Shown piece by piece: positions 13,089 to 22,048 of a stretch of 44,662 nucleotides of DNA. Each line of letters opens with the position of its first letter. Position 1 is the stretch's first letter. This DNA is from a virus: positions 1 through 44,662 of IMG/VR virus record IMGVR_UViG_3300027833_000085; one strand, written 5' to 3'. A program made the position numbers and the translations under genes. Below the pieces are notes generated by a model. That model ran no database searches and was not told the origin of the DNA. It saw nothing but the letters and a program-made list of their open reading frames with translations.

Positions 13089-15539
13089 ATGTACAACGAT
13101 AAAGGTAAAAGTGCTTCTGGCTTCCCCGATCCGCTTGCTTCGGCACAAGAAAAACAAGGGAAGGAGTATGGCCTTAATTATGCGAAAGCCATCTACAACC
13201 AGTGGGGAAAGATTGATCAGGAGGGGTCTTTATACAGTAAGCGATCTAAGGTTTTTGAACGTAACAGAGATTATGCTAACGGCACCCAAGACACTAAGAT
13301 TTATAAGCAACTTTTAAATACTCTAGATCCAAACAACGGAGACGGGAGTATGCTTAATATTGATTTCACCCCAGTTCCTATCTTACCGAAGTTTGTTCGA
13401 ATTGTAGTAAATAAAATTCTTTCTTTAAACCCATACCCTAACTTAGAAGCTATAGACCCTTTGTCTTCTTCTGAGAAAGACCTAGAAAAAAAGAAAATCG
13501 AACTCTCGGTAAAAGCCAAGGGTCCTTTACAGAATATAGAAAAGTCGTTAGGGGTTCAGATTTCAGGAGATTCTAATAAGATTCCAGAAACTCTAGAAGA
13601 AGCTGAGATTTTCTTAGAGAATAACATTAAGTCTTCTGGCGAGATCGCCGCTCAGATTGCGACAAACATGACGCTTTCTTGGAACGACTTTAACGATAGT
13701 ATTTACCGTCGCTGCGTCAACGATATGGCAATCTTAGGCATGGCTGTTATTAAGCGTTCTAACGATCCGTCTCAAGGAATTAAAACGGATTATGTGGATC
13801 CTGTTAACTTTATACACAGCCACACAGAAGACCCTGCTTTTTCTGATTTGGTTTATGCGGGCCACGTAAAAAGTATTCCTATTCAAGAGTTAAAGCGTAT
13901 TGCTTCTGACCAGTTTACAGAAGAAGAATATAAGGATATCGCTAAAAAGGCGCAAAAAAAGAATGGCCTTGATGCTTCAAAGCTGAGTCAGTCTTCTTAT
14001 AACGCTTACACTAATACCTCTAGCTATGGCTATGATGAGTACATGGTTGAAGTTCTTGACTTTGAGTTTATCGGAGTAGATTGCATCTACTTTGAAGATA
14101 AAGAAAGCAAGCACGGTAATAAGGGGTTTTATATGAAGGGAGACAATTACAAAACTCCTGCTAATTCCATTTATCAAAGGTCTGTAGAGAAGCTTGAAAA
14201 TTCAGTTGTTTACGAAGGAACGTATGTCTTAGGCACGGACTATCTATTTAATTATGGTCGTCAGAAAAACATACCTAAGAACGTTCATGATATTTCTAGG
14301 GCTACTCTTTCATATTCTTCGTGCGCTACGAATCTCATGAAAATGATGCCTAAGTCTATGGTGGATAGCTGTATCGGGTTTGCTGATCAGTTACAAATAA
14401 CTCACCTTAAGCTTCAGCAGTCTATAGCGAAAGCAAAGCCTGACGGCATTATCATTGATATTGAAGGTTTGGAGAATGTTCAGCTAGGTAAAGGCGGCGA
14501 ACTTCAGCCCTTGGAGTTGCATGATATCTACGAGCAGACGGGTGTATTCTATTACAGAAGCAAGAACCCAGAGGGAGGTTTTCAAAACCCACCTATCCGT
14601 GAGATAGGCAACAGTATAAGGAATGTAAACGAGCTTATCGGACTCTACAATCATTACTTGAATATGATTCGAGATGCTACAGGAATCAACGAGGCTATGG
14701 ATGCTTCATCTCCTAAGTCGGACGCGCTTGTCGGTGTTCAGCAACAAGCCTTGGCTGCTGCTAATAACGCCATATACGATATCACGAACTCGTCTATGGT
14801 TCTTTACAAGAAGGTCTGCCAAGACATTGTAAAGTGTTTGCAGGTTATTCATCCTGACTCAGTTCTATACAAGATGTATGCGAATGCAATCGGTAAAGAA
14901 AATATGAGCGTACTGTCTTCCTTTAGAGATTTGTCGATGTACAACTTTGGAGTTAGAGTAGTTAAGGAAATGGAAGAAGTGGATAAGCAATATTTAGAGC
15001 AGAACATTCAGATTTCTTTATCTCAGAAAGAACTTGATTTAGAGGACGCTATCGCTATTCGTCAACTTAAAGACGTTAATCAAGCTGAGAGGCTGTTGGT
15101 TATCAGGAGAAAGAAGAGAATGGCATCAAACCAGCAGATGGCTATGCAGAATTCGCAACAGCAAGCTCAGATTCAACAGCAGTCTGCTCAGGCGACTTCT
15201 CAAGCCAGGATGCAAGAGCTTCAGATGCAGGCTCAACTTAAAGCTCAGGAGATGCAACTTAACATGAAGTTAGAGTCGCAATTAGAGGAGGTTAAGCATC
15301 AGTTCAAGAAAGAAATTGAGATGATAAAAGCGTCAGCTGTTCTGGGTATTAAAACTGACGACAAAGAGTTTAAAGAAAAGCTTGAGGTGTTAAAAGAAGA
15401 TCGTAAGGATGATCGAGTAAAAAAGCAGGCGGTTGAGCAGAGTAAGTTGCTTTCTCAGAGACAAGAAAAAAGAGGCGAGCTTACAGATACGGACTCACAA
15501 CCTACAGGTATGGATTCACAACTATTAGGAGGACTATAA
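13089..15539 (+). CDS. Portal protein
   Basis: This 816-aa protein follows the large terminase. It has the mixed alpha/beta body of portals (for instance NDMAILGMAVIKRSNDPSQG with YVDPVNFI, the wing/stem area) and the conserved late segment GNSIRNVNELIGLYNHYLNMIRDATGIN split around residues 510-540. Residues about 677-770 are a Gln/Met-rich coiled coil (QQAQIQQQSAQATSQ), as in portals of crAss-like and other large podoviruses, where the C-terminus reaches into the capsid. As a dodecamer it would form the DNA channel and bind the terminase and ring proteins. Confidence 0.8.
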   Translation: MYNDKGKSASGFPDPLASAQEKQGKEYGLNYAKAIYNQWGKIDQEGSLYSKRSKVFERNRDYANGTQDTKIYKQLLNTLDPNNGDGSMLNIDFTPVPILPKFVRIVVNKILSLNPYPNLEAIDPLSSSEKDLEKKKIELSVKAKGPLQNIEKSLGVQISGDSNKIPETLEEAEIFLENNIKSSGEIAAQIATNMTLSWNDFNDSIYRRCVNDMAILGMAVIKRSNDPSQGIKTDYVDPVNFIHSHTEDPAFSDLVYAGHVKSIPIQELKRIASDQFTEEEYKDIAKKAQKKNGLDASKLSQSSYNAYTNTSSYGYDEYMVEVLDFEFIGVDCIYFEDKESKHGNKGFYMKGDNYKTPANSIYQRSVEKLENSVVYEGTYVLGTDYLFNYGRQKNIPKNVHDISRATLSYSSCATNLMKMMPKSMVDSCIGFADQLQITHLKLQQSIAKAKPDGIIIDIEGLENVQLGKGGELQPLELHDIYEQTGVFYYRSKNPEGGFQNPPIREIGNSIRNVNELIGLYNHYLNMIRDATGINEAMDASSPKSDALVGVQQQALAAANNAIYDITNSSMVLYKKVCQDIVKCLQVIHPDSVLYKMYANAIGKENMSVLSSFRDLSMYNFGVRVVKEMEEVDKQYLEQNIQISLSQKELDLEDAIAIRQLKDVNQAERLLVIRRKKRMASNQQMAMQNSQQQAQIQQQSAQATSQARMQELQMQAQLKAQEMQLNMKLESQLEEVKHQFKKEIEMIKASAVLGIKTDDKEFKEKLEVLKEDRKDDRVKKQAVEQSKLLSQRQEKRGELTDTDSQPTGMDSQLLGGL

Positions 15540-15540
15540 C

Positions 15541-15918
15541 ATGGCTACACAAATAAACTTAGATACGTCTCAGCGAGTGGACATTACCTGTAGAAGGGGT
15601 GATACCTTTTCTCTTAGACTTACATTGACAGACGCGACGGATCCTTCGTTAGGGTCGTTTTTGGCGACGGATTCGTTTCTTATGCAGGTGCGTGATGCAG
15701 ACACTAATGATACAACAACCGTTATTGACGTACCTCCAGTTACAGGTGTAGACCCTACGGCTACCACTCATATAGATTTTACTGTTTCCGCAGCCGATAT
15801 GAAACTTGTCCCTTCGGGATTGTACGTTTATGATATCGAGCAAAAAACAACCACTGGCGTTGTGGTAACTTTAATTTATGGCACATTCAAGGTTAATGAA
15901 GATGTTTCTATAAACTAA
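15541..15918 (+). CDS. 125-aa beta-sandwich protein, baseplate/fibre adaptor type
   Basis: The product begins MATQINLDTSQRVDITCRRGDTF. Alternating beta strands, Thr/Asp-rich loops and the end LIYGTFKVNEDVSIN fit the small beta-sandwich seen in BppU N-domains and similar tail-fibre adaptors. It starts two bases after the portal stop; AGGAGG inside the portal end is one of few Shine-Dalgarno-like sequences in the window. The fibre genes that follow support a tail role. Confidence 0.5.
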   Translation: MATQINLDTSQRVDITCRRGDTFSLRLTLTDATDPSLGSFLATDSFLMQVRDADTNDTTTVIDVPPVTGVDPTATTHIDFTVSAADMKLVPSGLYVYDIEQKTTTGVVVTLIYGTFKVNEDVSIN

Positions 15919-15927
15919 TCATTAGCC

Positions 15928-17124
15928 ATGCCACTAAGCGTAGACCAGCCTTCTAAAATAATTGTATCTAGCTCTACTGGAGGGCTGATAAAGGTTTCTA
16001 TTGTAAACACAACGGAGACCAAAATAGTAAGAATAAATCAGACGGTAGCAAATAATGTAACGGTAGCTGGAGCTATTGGTGCTGGACCTACTGGAGCTGC
16101 TGGAGCTACTGGGGCCGCTGGACCTACGGGCGCTCAAGGACCTGTTGGGCCTGCGGGGCCTGCGGGGTCTGATGGAGCTGCTGGAGCTGCTGGAACAAAT
16201 GGTACTAATGGAACTGATGGCACTAACGGTACTGATGGCACTAACGGTACTGATGGTACCGATGGCGTAGACGGATCCCCGAACATAGCTAGCGCTATTT
16301 CGATTTCCAACCTCGACAACGCTTTTGGTCATATGACCACTCCTATAGTTTCAGGCACTTCCGTTGAGGCTATTCTTAGGGATATGTTAGAGAAGTACAA
16401 TATTACCACGATATCCCTTAGCGCCGTTAAGGCGGCTTATCAAAATACAGATGGCAGCTACCCAGCAACTGCGAACAAGAGTAGCTTTACAACACTTGAG
16501 GTGGGTCGAGGAGTTAAGTCAGATGGATTTAGCTTTAGCGTTGCGGACACAAGCCAGACTTCAGACAACTCTGTTTTGTTTAAGATTGACGGAGCTACCG
16601 TTACTTCTGGGGTTTCAGAAACTGGATCTCCAGCAACGTACACTGCGAATACCTTAGATCCTGGCACTGCAACAAGTAAGACTTATAGGGTTGAAGCTAC
16701 TGACGACGGTTCTGGAGCGAACAATACAATTTCCAGCTCTAAATCTGTGACTTGGAGGTACTTAGCCCGTCTCGGTACCGCGACAACCGATGGCATTGCA
16801 AACGACACCGCCGCCCAGTCTTTATATGACAGCGGGCTAACTGATATGGACACGGACCTTAACTCAGGGTCTACATGGACAGATGCACTTACGACTTCGG
16901 ATTCAAATAGTCAAAGCAATTTTACTTATATAGTATTTCCTGCCGCTTGGGGTGATTTGCAAGGCGTTATTCAGGACGGATCCCTTCCAGTCCTTGGGGC
17001 TTTTACAGACCTTGGCGACTTTACTATAAACAATCAGTATGGGGTGTCTATTTCATACAGTTTTTATAAAAGCAACAGCACCGCCGCTTTTGCTGACGCA
17101 ACCTCACTCGCAATAACTTTTTAA
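15928..17124 (+). CDS. Collagen-like tail-fibre protein
   Basis: The 398-aa product has an N-terminal beta domain (1-50), then 20 or so G-X-Y triplets (about 52-116, first GPTGAAG-type, then GTNGTDG-type). A Ser/Thr-rich beta region follows, with a final domain ending GVSISYSFYKSN. Collagen-like stretches form trimeric rods in many phage fibres and the distal part binds the receptor. The GTNGTDG part is encoded by an imperfect 18-bp tandem repeat, so rod length may vary. The final domain is probably receptor-facing. Confidence 0.75.
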   Translation: MPLSVDQPSKIIVSSSTGGLIKVSIVNTTETKIVRINQTVANNVTVAGAIGAGPTGAAGATGAAGPTGAQGPVGPAGPAGSDGAAGAAGTNGTNGTDGTNGTDGTNGTDGTDGVDGSPNIASAISISNLDNAFGHMTTPIVSGTSVEAILRDMLEKYNITTISLSAVKAAYQNTDGSYPATANKSSFTTLEVGRGVKSDGFSFSVADTSQTSDNSVLFKIDGATVTSGVSETGSPATYTANTLDPGTATSKTYRVEATDDGSGANNTISSSKSVTWRYLARLGTATTDGIANDTAAQSLYDSGLTDMDTDLNSGSTWTDALTTSDSNSQSNFTYIVFPAAWGDLQGVIQDGSLPVLGAFTDLGDFTINNQYGVSISYSFYKSNSTAAFADATSLAITF

Positions 17125-17126
17125 GT

Positions 17127-17609
17127 ATGGCAATTAAGTACCCCGATTTTCTACAGCATAATAACCCTAACGCGGTTCTAATTGATGCTACCGAAAACCA
17201 AACAAAGGGTTTTGGCTTTTTTGCTAACACAGGCGCTAGAGATGCTTTAGATTCTGTTTTTCACGTTACGGGTTATCTTGCCGTAGTCGGTTCAACTCCT
17301 TTCGTTTATAACGGCGGGGGGTGGACAGTCGCTGGTAACTGGACAGAGATAGGCAGCGGGTCTGGTTTACAAAACGTTGTAGAAGATACTACTCCAGAAC
17401 TTGGAGGTAATCTAGATGTGCTGACTCAATCTATCGTCTCTAGCAGCAATAGAGACATTACGTTCACTCCGAATGGTACAGGTCATGTAAACTTAGACGG
17501 TCTTGTGGAGTTCAAGAGATTTGATCACACAGCAACTCCTCCGACAGCTTTTCCTGGGGGGATGTACGCGGACAATGCTGACAATCTGTACTTTGGGATA
17601 AGCGATTAA
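17127..17609 (+). CDS. 160-aa tail-fibre-associated protein
   Basis: The product begins MAIKYPDFLQHNNPNAV. Residues 85-125 (TTPELGGNLDVLTQSI, then RDITFTPNGTGHVNLDG) form a beta-helix-like repeat common in fibres of marine phages. It follows the collagen-like gene by two bases and ends just before a promoter. It is probably a fibre or hinge component. Confidence 0.55.
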   Translation: MAIKYPDFLQHNNPNAVLIDATENQTKGFGFFANTGARDALDSVFHVTGYLAVVGSTPFVYNGGGWTVAGNWTEIGSGSGLQNVVEDTTPELGGNLDVLTQSIVSSSNRDITFTPNGTGHVNLDGLVEFKRFDHTATPPTAFPGGMYADNADNLYFGISD

Positions 17610-17617
17610 ATTTTGCG

Positions 17618-17625
17618 TATATTTG
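17618..17625 (+). promoter_or_regulatory. Bacteroidota -7 box TATATTTG
   Basis: This exact box has TTTG about 22 nt upstream. The predicted leader is about 20 nt before the ATG at 17652, an A-rich sequence. Confidence 0.65.
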
Positions 17626-17651
17626 CGCTATAAACACGAAAAACTCGAATC

Positions 17652-18716
17652 ATGTCTTCATGGAAAAAAGTCCTTATTGACGGGGACATTAGCGGCGGTG
17701 ATGGAATTGAACTTTCAGGCACTACGTTAGGTACAATCAGGATTGATCAAAAGACCAATGGAGGTATTTCTATTGAATCAAATCAGATCGCTGTCGATCT
17801 TAGTCACTCGGCTATTAGTGGTACGCTTGCTGTCGGAGACGGCGGTACTGGAATTACTACTGTTGCGAAAGGTTCAGTTCTTGTAGCCAATGCTTTAAAC
17901 ACTGTTTCGGCTCTTGATGGCGGTGGATCTGGAGCGGACGGCTATGTACTTACTTACGACGGATCCGCTGATACCATCTCTTGGGCGGCTGGAGCTTCTG
18001 GAACCCTTTCAGGTCTCGCTGACACAGCCGTTACAAGTGCGGCTGCTGGGCAAGTCCTTATTTACAATGATACTACTGATAAGTGGGTTAACAACACTTT
18101 AACGGACGGCGACGGGATCACCTTTACGGAGGGTGACGGAGCGATTACTGTTGGGATTAGCTCTATTGCAAACGCTAAGCTTGCTGGAAGTGGTGCAATT
18201 ACACTTGGATCAACTTCAATTGCTCTTGGCACTTCAACGCCAACATTGGCGGGGATGCAAGCTATTAGTTACGGTGCTGCTGCTGGAACGTTGGCAGCGG
18301 GAATCGGCGCAAATACTCTGAGTATTGGTGATTCGACATCTACGGTTTCTATTCTTGGTACTCTTGAGATTCAAGGAGAGATCAATCAAATCACCACCAC
18401 TGAACTTTTAGTTGCAGACAAAACTATCATGACTGCTAGCGGAGCGACAACAACCGCTGGCGCTAACGGAGCTGGTCTTGTTGTTGACACGAGTGGCATT
18501 AGTGGGTGGGATGCTGACGCAGCAATCAAGTTGAACACCACCGTAACTAGATTCTCCGAATGGGAGATGGTCAAAGCTAACACCTCTGTTAGCGGAGATA
18601 ACTCATTTATTGCGGGTATGGTTCAGGCAGCTACTACGAATGCTCTTGACGCCCTGGATCCAGGAATTGGAACTTTAGGCATGGCAGGAGCAGCACTTTA
18701 CATTCAGGTAGCGTAA
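17652..18716 (+). CDS. Tail-fibre protein A with WKK-DGD N-terminal anchor
   Basis: The 354-aa product begins MSSWKKVLIDGDISGG. A Gly/Thr/Ala-rich beta repeat region follows (GDGGTGITTVAKGSVLVANA, DGDGITFTEGDGAITVGIS), typical of marine phage fibres, and a compact C-terminal domain ends GMAGAALYIQVA. The protein at 19093 has nearly the same first 12 residues and the same length but a different body, which suggests a shared anchor with interchangeable receptor-binding parts. Confidence 0.65.
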   Translation: MSSWKKVLIDGDISGGDGIELSGTTLGTIRIDQKTNGGISIESNQIAVDLSHSAISGTLAVGDGGTGITTVAKGSVLVANALNTVSALDGGGSGADGYVLTYDGSADTISWAAGASGTLSGLADTAVTSAAAGQVLIYNDTTDKWVNNTLTDGDGITFTEGDGAITVGISSIANAKLAGSGAITLGSTSIALGTSTPTLAGMQAISYGAAAGTLAAGIGANTLSIGDSTSTVSILGTLEIQGEINQITTTELLVADKTIMTASGATTTAGANGAGLVVDTSGISGWDADAAIKLNTTVTRFSEWEMVKANTSVSGDNSFIAGMVQAATTNALDALDPGIGTLGMAGAALYIQVA

Positions 18717-18723
18717 AATATAT

Positions 18724-18897
18724 ATGGCACTTCTTGGAAAGGGCGGGGTTGTTAGTGGTATTTCTACTGACACCCTGACCCAACAAGAGCTTACGTTTAT
18801 TTTAAAGATGCTACATGATTGTAGTTTCGAAGGAAAAGATGTACTTTTGTTGGCAGACATAGTTGTTAAACTTCAGAATCAACTGAAGGCGAAATAA
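18724..18897 (+). CDS. 57-aa small protein between the fibre genes
   Basis: The frame begins MALLGKGGVVSGISTDTLTQ and ends NQLKAK. A Gly-rich start is followed by a single amphipathic helix (QQELTFILKMLHDC, DVLLLADIVVKLQNQL). It fits neatly between neighbours on the same strand. Function unknown; small helical proteins between fibres may be assembly factors. Confidence 0.55.
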   Translation: MALLGKGGVVSGISTDTLTQQELTFILKMLHDCSFEGKDVLLLADIVVKLQNQLKAK

Positions 18898-18913
18898 AAT
18901 AAATTGAATTAAA

Positions 18914-19084
18914 ATGAAATTAGAAATTAACGAGGTGTTTTTTTTAAGCGAAGTCGCAAAGACCGCTACTATTAAAGCTTCTGACGCGGCTGTTGTTGCT
19001 GGCACTTTAGACAAGCTAGCAAAAGAGTTCGATCGGTTACAAAAACTATCTGAAAAAGATTCTGAAAAGCTTGAAAAAGCTTAA
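18914..19084 (+). CDS. 56-aa small helical protein
   Basis: The frame begins MKLEINEVFFLSEVAKTATI and is followed by a Lys/Glu-rich helix (KEFDRLQKLSEKDSEKLEKA). It lies eight bases before the second WKK-type fibre gene. No family is recognised. With its neighbour it forms a pair of small helical proteins between two fibres. Confidence 0.5.
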   Translation: MKLEINEVFFLSEVAKTATIKASDAAVVAGTLDKLAKEFDRLQKLSEKDSEKLEKA

Positions 19085-19092
19085 GTTTACAT

Positions 19093-20157
19093 ATGTCAAC
19101 CTGGAAAAAAATATTAGTAGACGGTGATGCGGTAGCTGACAACTTAGCTACTGCTAATCTGCTTCAAGCCGCTTCCCCTAGGACTTATGATCTTAATGGG
19201 AATGAAACTAATCTTTTGTTTAAGAACGGTGTCGTAAAGTTTTCAAACTCTTCAGACGCAGTAAACTATCAATTTGATAATGCTAATGGGGTCTTTGATG
19301 CTAGATTGGCTAACGGAATTAGGTTAAGCGATGGAAATAACGGCGAGCACGTAAACATAAAGCCTAAGTCTGAAACCGTTGCTAGCTACACTATTACGCT
19401 TCCTAATGCAGTGCCAGGCGCCGCAAACAAGATCCTTGAGTCTAACGCTACTGGCGAACTTTCTTGGATTGACACACCTTCTGGTGGAGGTAGCGTCACG
19501 ATCAATAGCAACGTCGATAATTATCTCGTAACAGCTTCTGGCAGCGCCAACACTCTAAACGGAGAATCCAACCTTACTTACTCTACAGATTTAAGTATCA
19601 CAAGCGGGGAAATTAAGATAGCCACTAATAATAAGTTTATAGAGGGTAAGCTAACTGGCGGTGCGTCCCGCCCCCTTATAGGTATCAACACGAGTAATGA
19701 GGTTGTTGTGGGTAATATCTCCTCAGCCGCTGTTACCCTCGAAGGCGTTGCTACCATTACGGATGGTGTAGATAATAGCATCTCTGGAATTTCTTCTGCG
19801 GGGGACTATGGACCTGGAGCTGACATTACTTTTCTTGGTTCCTCCAGTACTGGCACTAATGCAGGAAGGTTTTATTACTACAGCGGATCCACATGGGTAG
19901 CTTACACTTCTGCAACCGAAGCTCCTCAAGAGTCTCTTATTGGGTATGCAATTGGGGGAACTATGGCTAGTGGGTTTGTGCTGAGGGGAATGGTGTATGG
20001 CGCGAGCTTAACCGCTGGAAAGCCACTTTATGGACTTACAAACGGAGGTCCCTCAACTACCACGCCAACGAGCGGGTTTCAGAGGATTATGGGCCATTCG
20101 GTAACCACAACCGTGTTCTACCTCAACCCTTCTCAAGAATATATAGAGATAGCGTAA
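19093..20157 (+). CDS. Tail-fibre protein B with WKK-DGD N-terminal anchor
   Basis: The 354-aa product begins MSTWKKILVDGDAVADN, paralogous at its N-terminus to the protein at 17652. The middle (TITLPNAVPGAANKILESN) is a beta repeat of the type seen in fibre and head-decoration proteins. The C-terminal 120 residues (GRFYYYSGSTWVAYTSATE) look like a knob domain ending YIEIA. It probably binds a different receptor from fibre A or forms a different part of the same fibre. Confidence 0.65.
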   Translation: MSTWKKILVDGDAVADNLATANLLQAASPRTYDLNGNETNLLFKNGVVKFSNSSDAVNYQFDNANGVFDARLANGIRLSDGNNGEHVNIKPKSETVASYTITLPNAVPGAANKILESNATGELSWIDTPSGGGSVTINSNVDNYLVTASGSANTLNGESNLTYSTDLSITSGEIKIATNNKFIEGKLTGGASRPLIGINTSNEVVVGNISSAAVTLEGVATITDGVDNSISGISSAGDYGPGADITFLGSSSTGTNAGRFYYYSGSTWVAYTSATEAPQESLIGYAIGGTMASGFVLRGMVYGASLTAGKPLYGLTNGGPSTTTPTSGFQRIMGHSVTTTVFYLNPSQEYIEIA

Positions 20158-20161
20158 TGAT

Positions 20162-21037
20162 ATGGCAGACATCACAGCATATAGCGGAATAGACATGGCA
20201 GATATCGCTAAAATAAGTGGGGTAGTAAAAGCGTCTAGTGGGGGCGGAACAGCTTCAACCACGCCGACAATTTCGGTGGCCGAAGGTTTGTTCGGTTTCA
20301 CCACGGTCACGGTTACGAACCACAGTTCATTCACAAATCCAAATTATCAATGTTCGGCAGCGGTGGGAGCAACAACTACAATTGCTGACTCAGCCGTAGA
20401 CCACAGCTTAGATACTGGAAGTGACTCCGTGAGTTCCGTCATGACTTTTACTGATCAAAACGCCTCCACGGGGACGCGAACTGTATCCGTTAGAGCGCAA
20501 GAATTTGGCAGTAATATTGAAAGCGCAGCGGCAACGGCGACTTACGATGTTATCGGTATGACTGCCAGATACATACGTCTTCGCGGCGTTACAGCATCTG
20601 GAGCGCAATCGAATAATCGACTCGCCATTTATGATTTGCGGTTTTTTGAAAGCGCAGGGCAAAGCGGGACAAGCCACCCGACAAATATGGTCAGTGCGAC
20701 AACAGATAGCAGCGGGAACAATTATTACACAATTGACGCAGGACACGATTACAGCGCAAGTTATCCTGAATGGAGAGCCTTTGATTCCAGTTCTTCAATC
20801 TTCCATATGTATTGGGCTTTGGGAACATCAGCTGCAAATAATTGGGTGCAGTTTAAATATGACGACACACAGTTTTCAACTCCGCCAACGATTAAAAGTT
20901 TCAGAGTTGGTATTTACGCAAATGGTCATTTCGCTACTCATCTGGCTTTAGAAACAAGTAATGACGGAAGCACCTTTACACAGCTGGGAGTCTTTGAAGT
21001 AAATCCAGATACGACCACCAAGCAAAATTTCGGATAA
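20162..21037 (+). CDS. Receptor-binding protein with discoidin-like (F5/8 C) domain
   Basis: The 291-aa product begins MADITAYSGIDMADIAKIS. Residues 35-130 form an Ig-like beta domain. Residues about 138-290 (ARYIRLRGVTASG, LAIYDLRFFES, then EWRAFDSS, NNWVQFKYDD and LETSNDGSTFTQLG) fit a discoidin or galactose-binding jelly roll, a glycan-binding fold. The codon choice (more GCG, GCA and GGC) differs from neighbouring genes, suggesting recent acquisition. It probably contacts surface glycans of the host. Confidence 0.65.
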   Translation: MADITAYSGIDMADIAKISGVVKASSGGGTASTTPTISVAEGLFGFTTVTVTNHSSFTNPNYQCSAAVGATTTIADSAVDHSLDTGSDSVSSVMTFTDQNASTGTRTVSVRAQEFGSNIESAAATATYDVIGMTARYIRLRGVTASGAQSNNRLAIYDLRFFESAGQSGTSHPTNMVSATTDSSGNNYYTIDAGHDYSASYPEWRAFDSSSSIFHMYWALGTSAANNWVQFKYDDTQFSTPPTIKSFRVGIYANGHFATHLALETSNDGSTFTQLGVFEVNPDTTTKQNFG

Positions 21038-21219
21038 TGCCTTATTCAAAAAAACAAATTGATGCAGCAGTAGAAGCAACCAGCGAAATGTGTTTTATTC
21101 TGCACGTTTTGGGAGTGGAATATTGTGATGCAGTGTTCGTCGCAATGCAATTATCACATGACAGTGACGGGGCTTTAACGGAAAATGATTTATCGATCAT
21201 AACATCGTTGATGCCTTGA
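21037..21219 (+). CDS. 60-aa protein coupled to the discoidin-like gene
   Basis: The protein begins MPYSKKQIDAAVEATSEM. It is helical with two Cys and acidic. The start overlaps the previous stop as TAATG, so it is coupled. It shares the aberrant codon choice of the preceding gene and is probably part of the same acquired fibre module, perhaps as an assembly chaperone. No family is recognised. Confidence 0.5.
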   Translation: MPYSKKQIDAAVEATSEMCFILHVLGVEYCDAVFVAMQLSHDSDGALTENDLSIITSLMP

Positions 21220-21307
21220 AAACCCCCTATCCTATTTTAGTCTAACGACACAGGTGTTTCCTGGAGCGGGATTGATATTATTGATATACAGTACCTTATA
21301 GTTTAAG

Positions 21308-21332
21308 AAGCCTCAGAAATGGGGCTTTTTTT
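21308..21332 (+). terminator. Rho-independent terminator of the fibre module
   Basis: AAGCCTC pairs with GGGGCTT (one T-G wobble) across an AGAAAT loop, followed by a run of seven T within TTTTTTT. It lies after the gene ending at 21219 and just before the promoter at 21339. Confidence 0.75.
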
Positions 21333-21338
21333 ATTTCC

Positions 21339-21346
21339 TATATTTG
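21339..21346 (+). promoter_or_regulatory. Bacteroidota -7 box TATATTTG, leaderless start
   Basis: This exact box begins 12 nt before the A of the ATG at 21351. The terminator immediately upstream makes this a clean transcription-unit border. Confidence 0.7.
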
Positions 21347-21350
21347 CATT

Positions 21351-21644
21351 ATGGCAAGCCCTAGAGTAAAGAGACTTCTTAAGAAGCATGGATTAAGCGG
21401 GGTTAACAAGCCTAAGCGTACTCCGTCTCACGCTAGAAAGTCTCATGTAGTCTTGGCTAAGGTAGGGGATAAGATTCGTTTAATCCGTTTTGGCGAGCAA
21501 GGAGCTAGCACAGCGGGCGCCCCTAAAGAAGGGGAAAGCGACAAGATGAAGAAGAAGCGAGCTAGTTTTAAAGCTAGACACGCTAGAAATATAGCAAAGG
21601 GTAAGATGAGCGCAGCTTATTGGGCCGACAAAGCAAAGTGGTAA
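21351..21644 (+). CDS. 97-aa conserved-looking basic phage protein
   Basis: The protein begins MASPRVKRLLKKHGL. It is strongly basic with a central beta segment (HVVLAKVGDKIRLIRFGEQG) and a C-terminal basic helical part (RASFKARHARNIAKGKM, SAAYWADKAKW). This style of small basic protein occurs in many podovirus-type and cyanophage genomes near head genes, but I cannot name the function. It is the first gene of a promoter-led operon with a membrane protein. Confidence 0.6.
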   Translation: MASPRVKRLLKKHGLSGVNKPKRTPSHARKSHVVLAKVGDKIRLIRFGEQGASTAGAPKEGESDKMKKKRASFKARHARNIAKGKMSAAYWADKAKW

Positions 21645-21645
21645 A

Positions 21646-21855
21646 ATGGTAGAGCATATTAGTCATTTCGAATTTCTAATCGTAGCGGGATCGCTTATAG
21701 GCGGTTGGATTAAGTTCCAGGCAGATTACAACAAGCTGTCTGCTCGTGTAGCTGTCCTTGAGACGGATAACACAGAATTCAAAGAGGATGTACGTCAGAT
21801 GATGAAAGACATCCAGGAGATCAAGATTCTGCTCGCTAAGAACCAAGTACAATGA
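21646..21855 (+). CDS. 69-aa membrane protein with coiled coil
   Basis: One transmembrane helix (residues about 8-26, FEFLIVAGSLIGGWIKF) is followed by a coiled coil (ARVAVLETDNTEFKEDVRQMM). This is the topology of small holin-associated or haemolysin XhlA-like phage proteins, though in those the coiled coil usually precedes the helix. It is coupled by ATGA to the next gene. A role in lysis or membrane remodelling is likely but not proven. Confidence 0.5.
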   Translation: MVEHISHFEFLIVAGSLIGGWIKFQADYNKLSARVAVLETDNTEFKEDVRQMMKDIQEIKILLAKNQVQ

Positions 21856-22037
21856 AAGCTGTTAAGCTTAATAAAGGCGGCAAGCTAAAGATTACGCAGG
21901 ACACAAAAGCTGTCCCTGCACCGTCTGGGTTTCATTGGATGGAGGAGAAAGGAAGATACTTCTTGATGAAGGGTGATTATGCCCCGCATCCTAACGCTAT
22001 CAAGGAAGCTAAGTTCAAGCTCGTAAATCACGGGTAA
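21852..22037 (+). CDS. 61-aa basic protein
   Basis: The product begins MKAVKLNKGGKLKIT, continuing the M(K/R)A(V/A) N-terminal pattern found at 2957, 3340, 3825 and 5513. The remainder (PSGFHWMEEKGRYFLMKGDYAPH) looks like a small beta domain. It is coupled to the previous gene by ATGA. Function unknown. Confidence 0.5.
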   Translation: MKAVKLNKGGKLKITQDTKAVPAPSGFHWMEEKGRYFLMKGDYAPHPNAIKEAKFKLVNHG

Positions 22038-22048
22038 CAAATAAGTTA

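Noticed and set aside
15934-16332. Minus-strand Ser/Arg-rich frame opposite the collagen-like gene
   Set aside because: It is a shadow of the G-X-Y repeat coding; the plus frame has clear collagen triplets and operon context.
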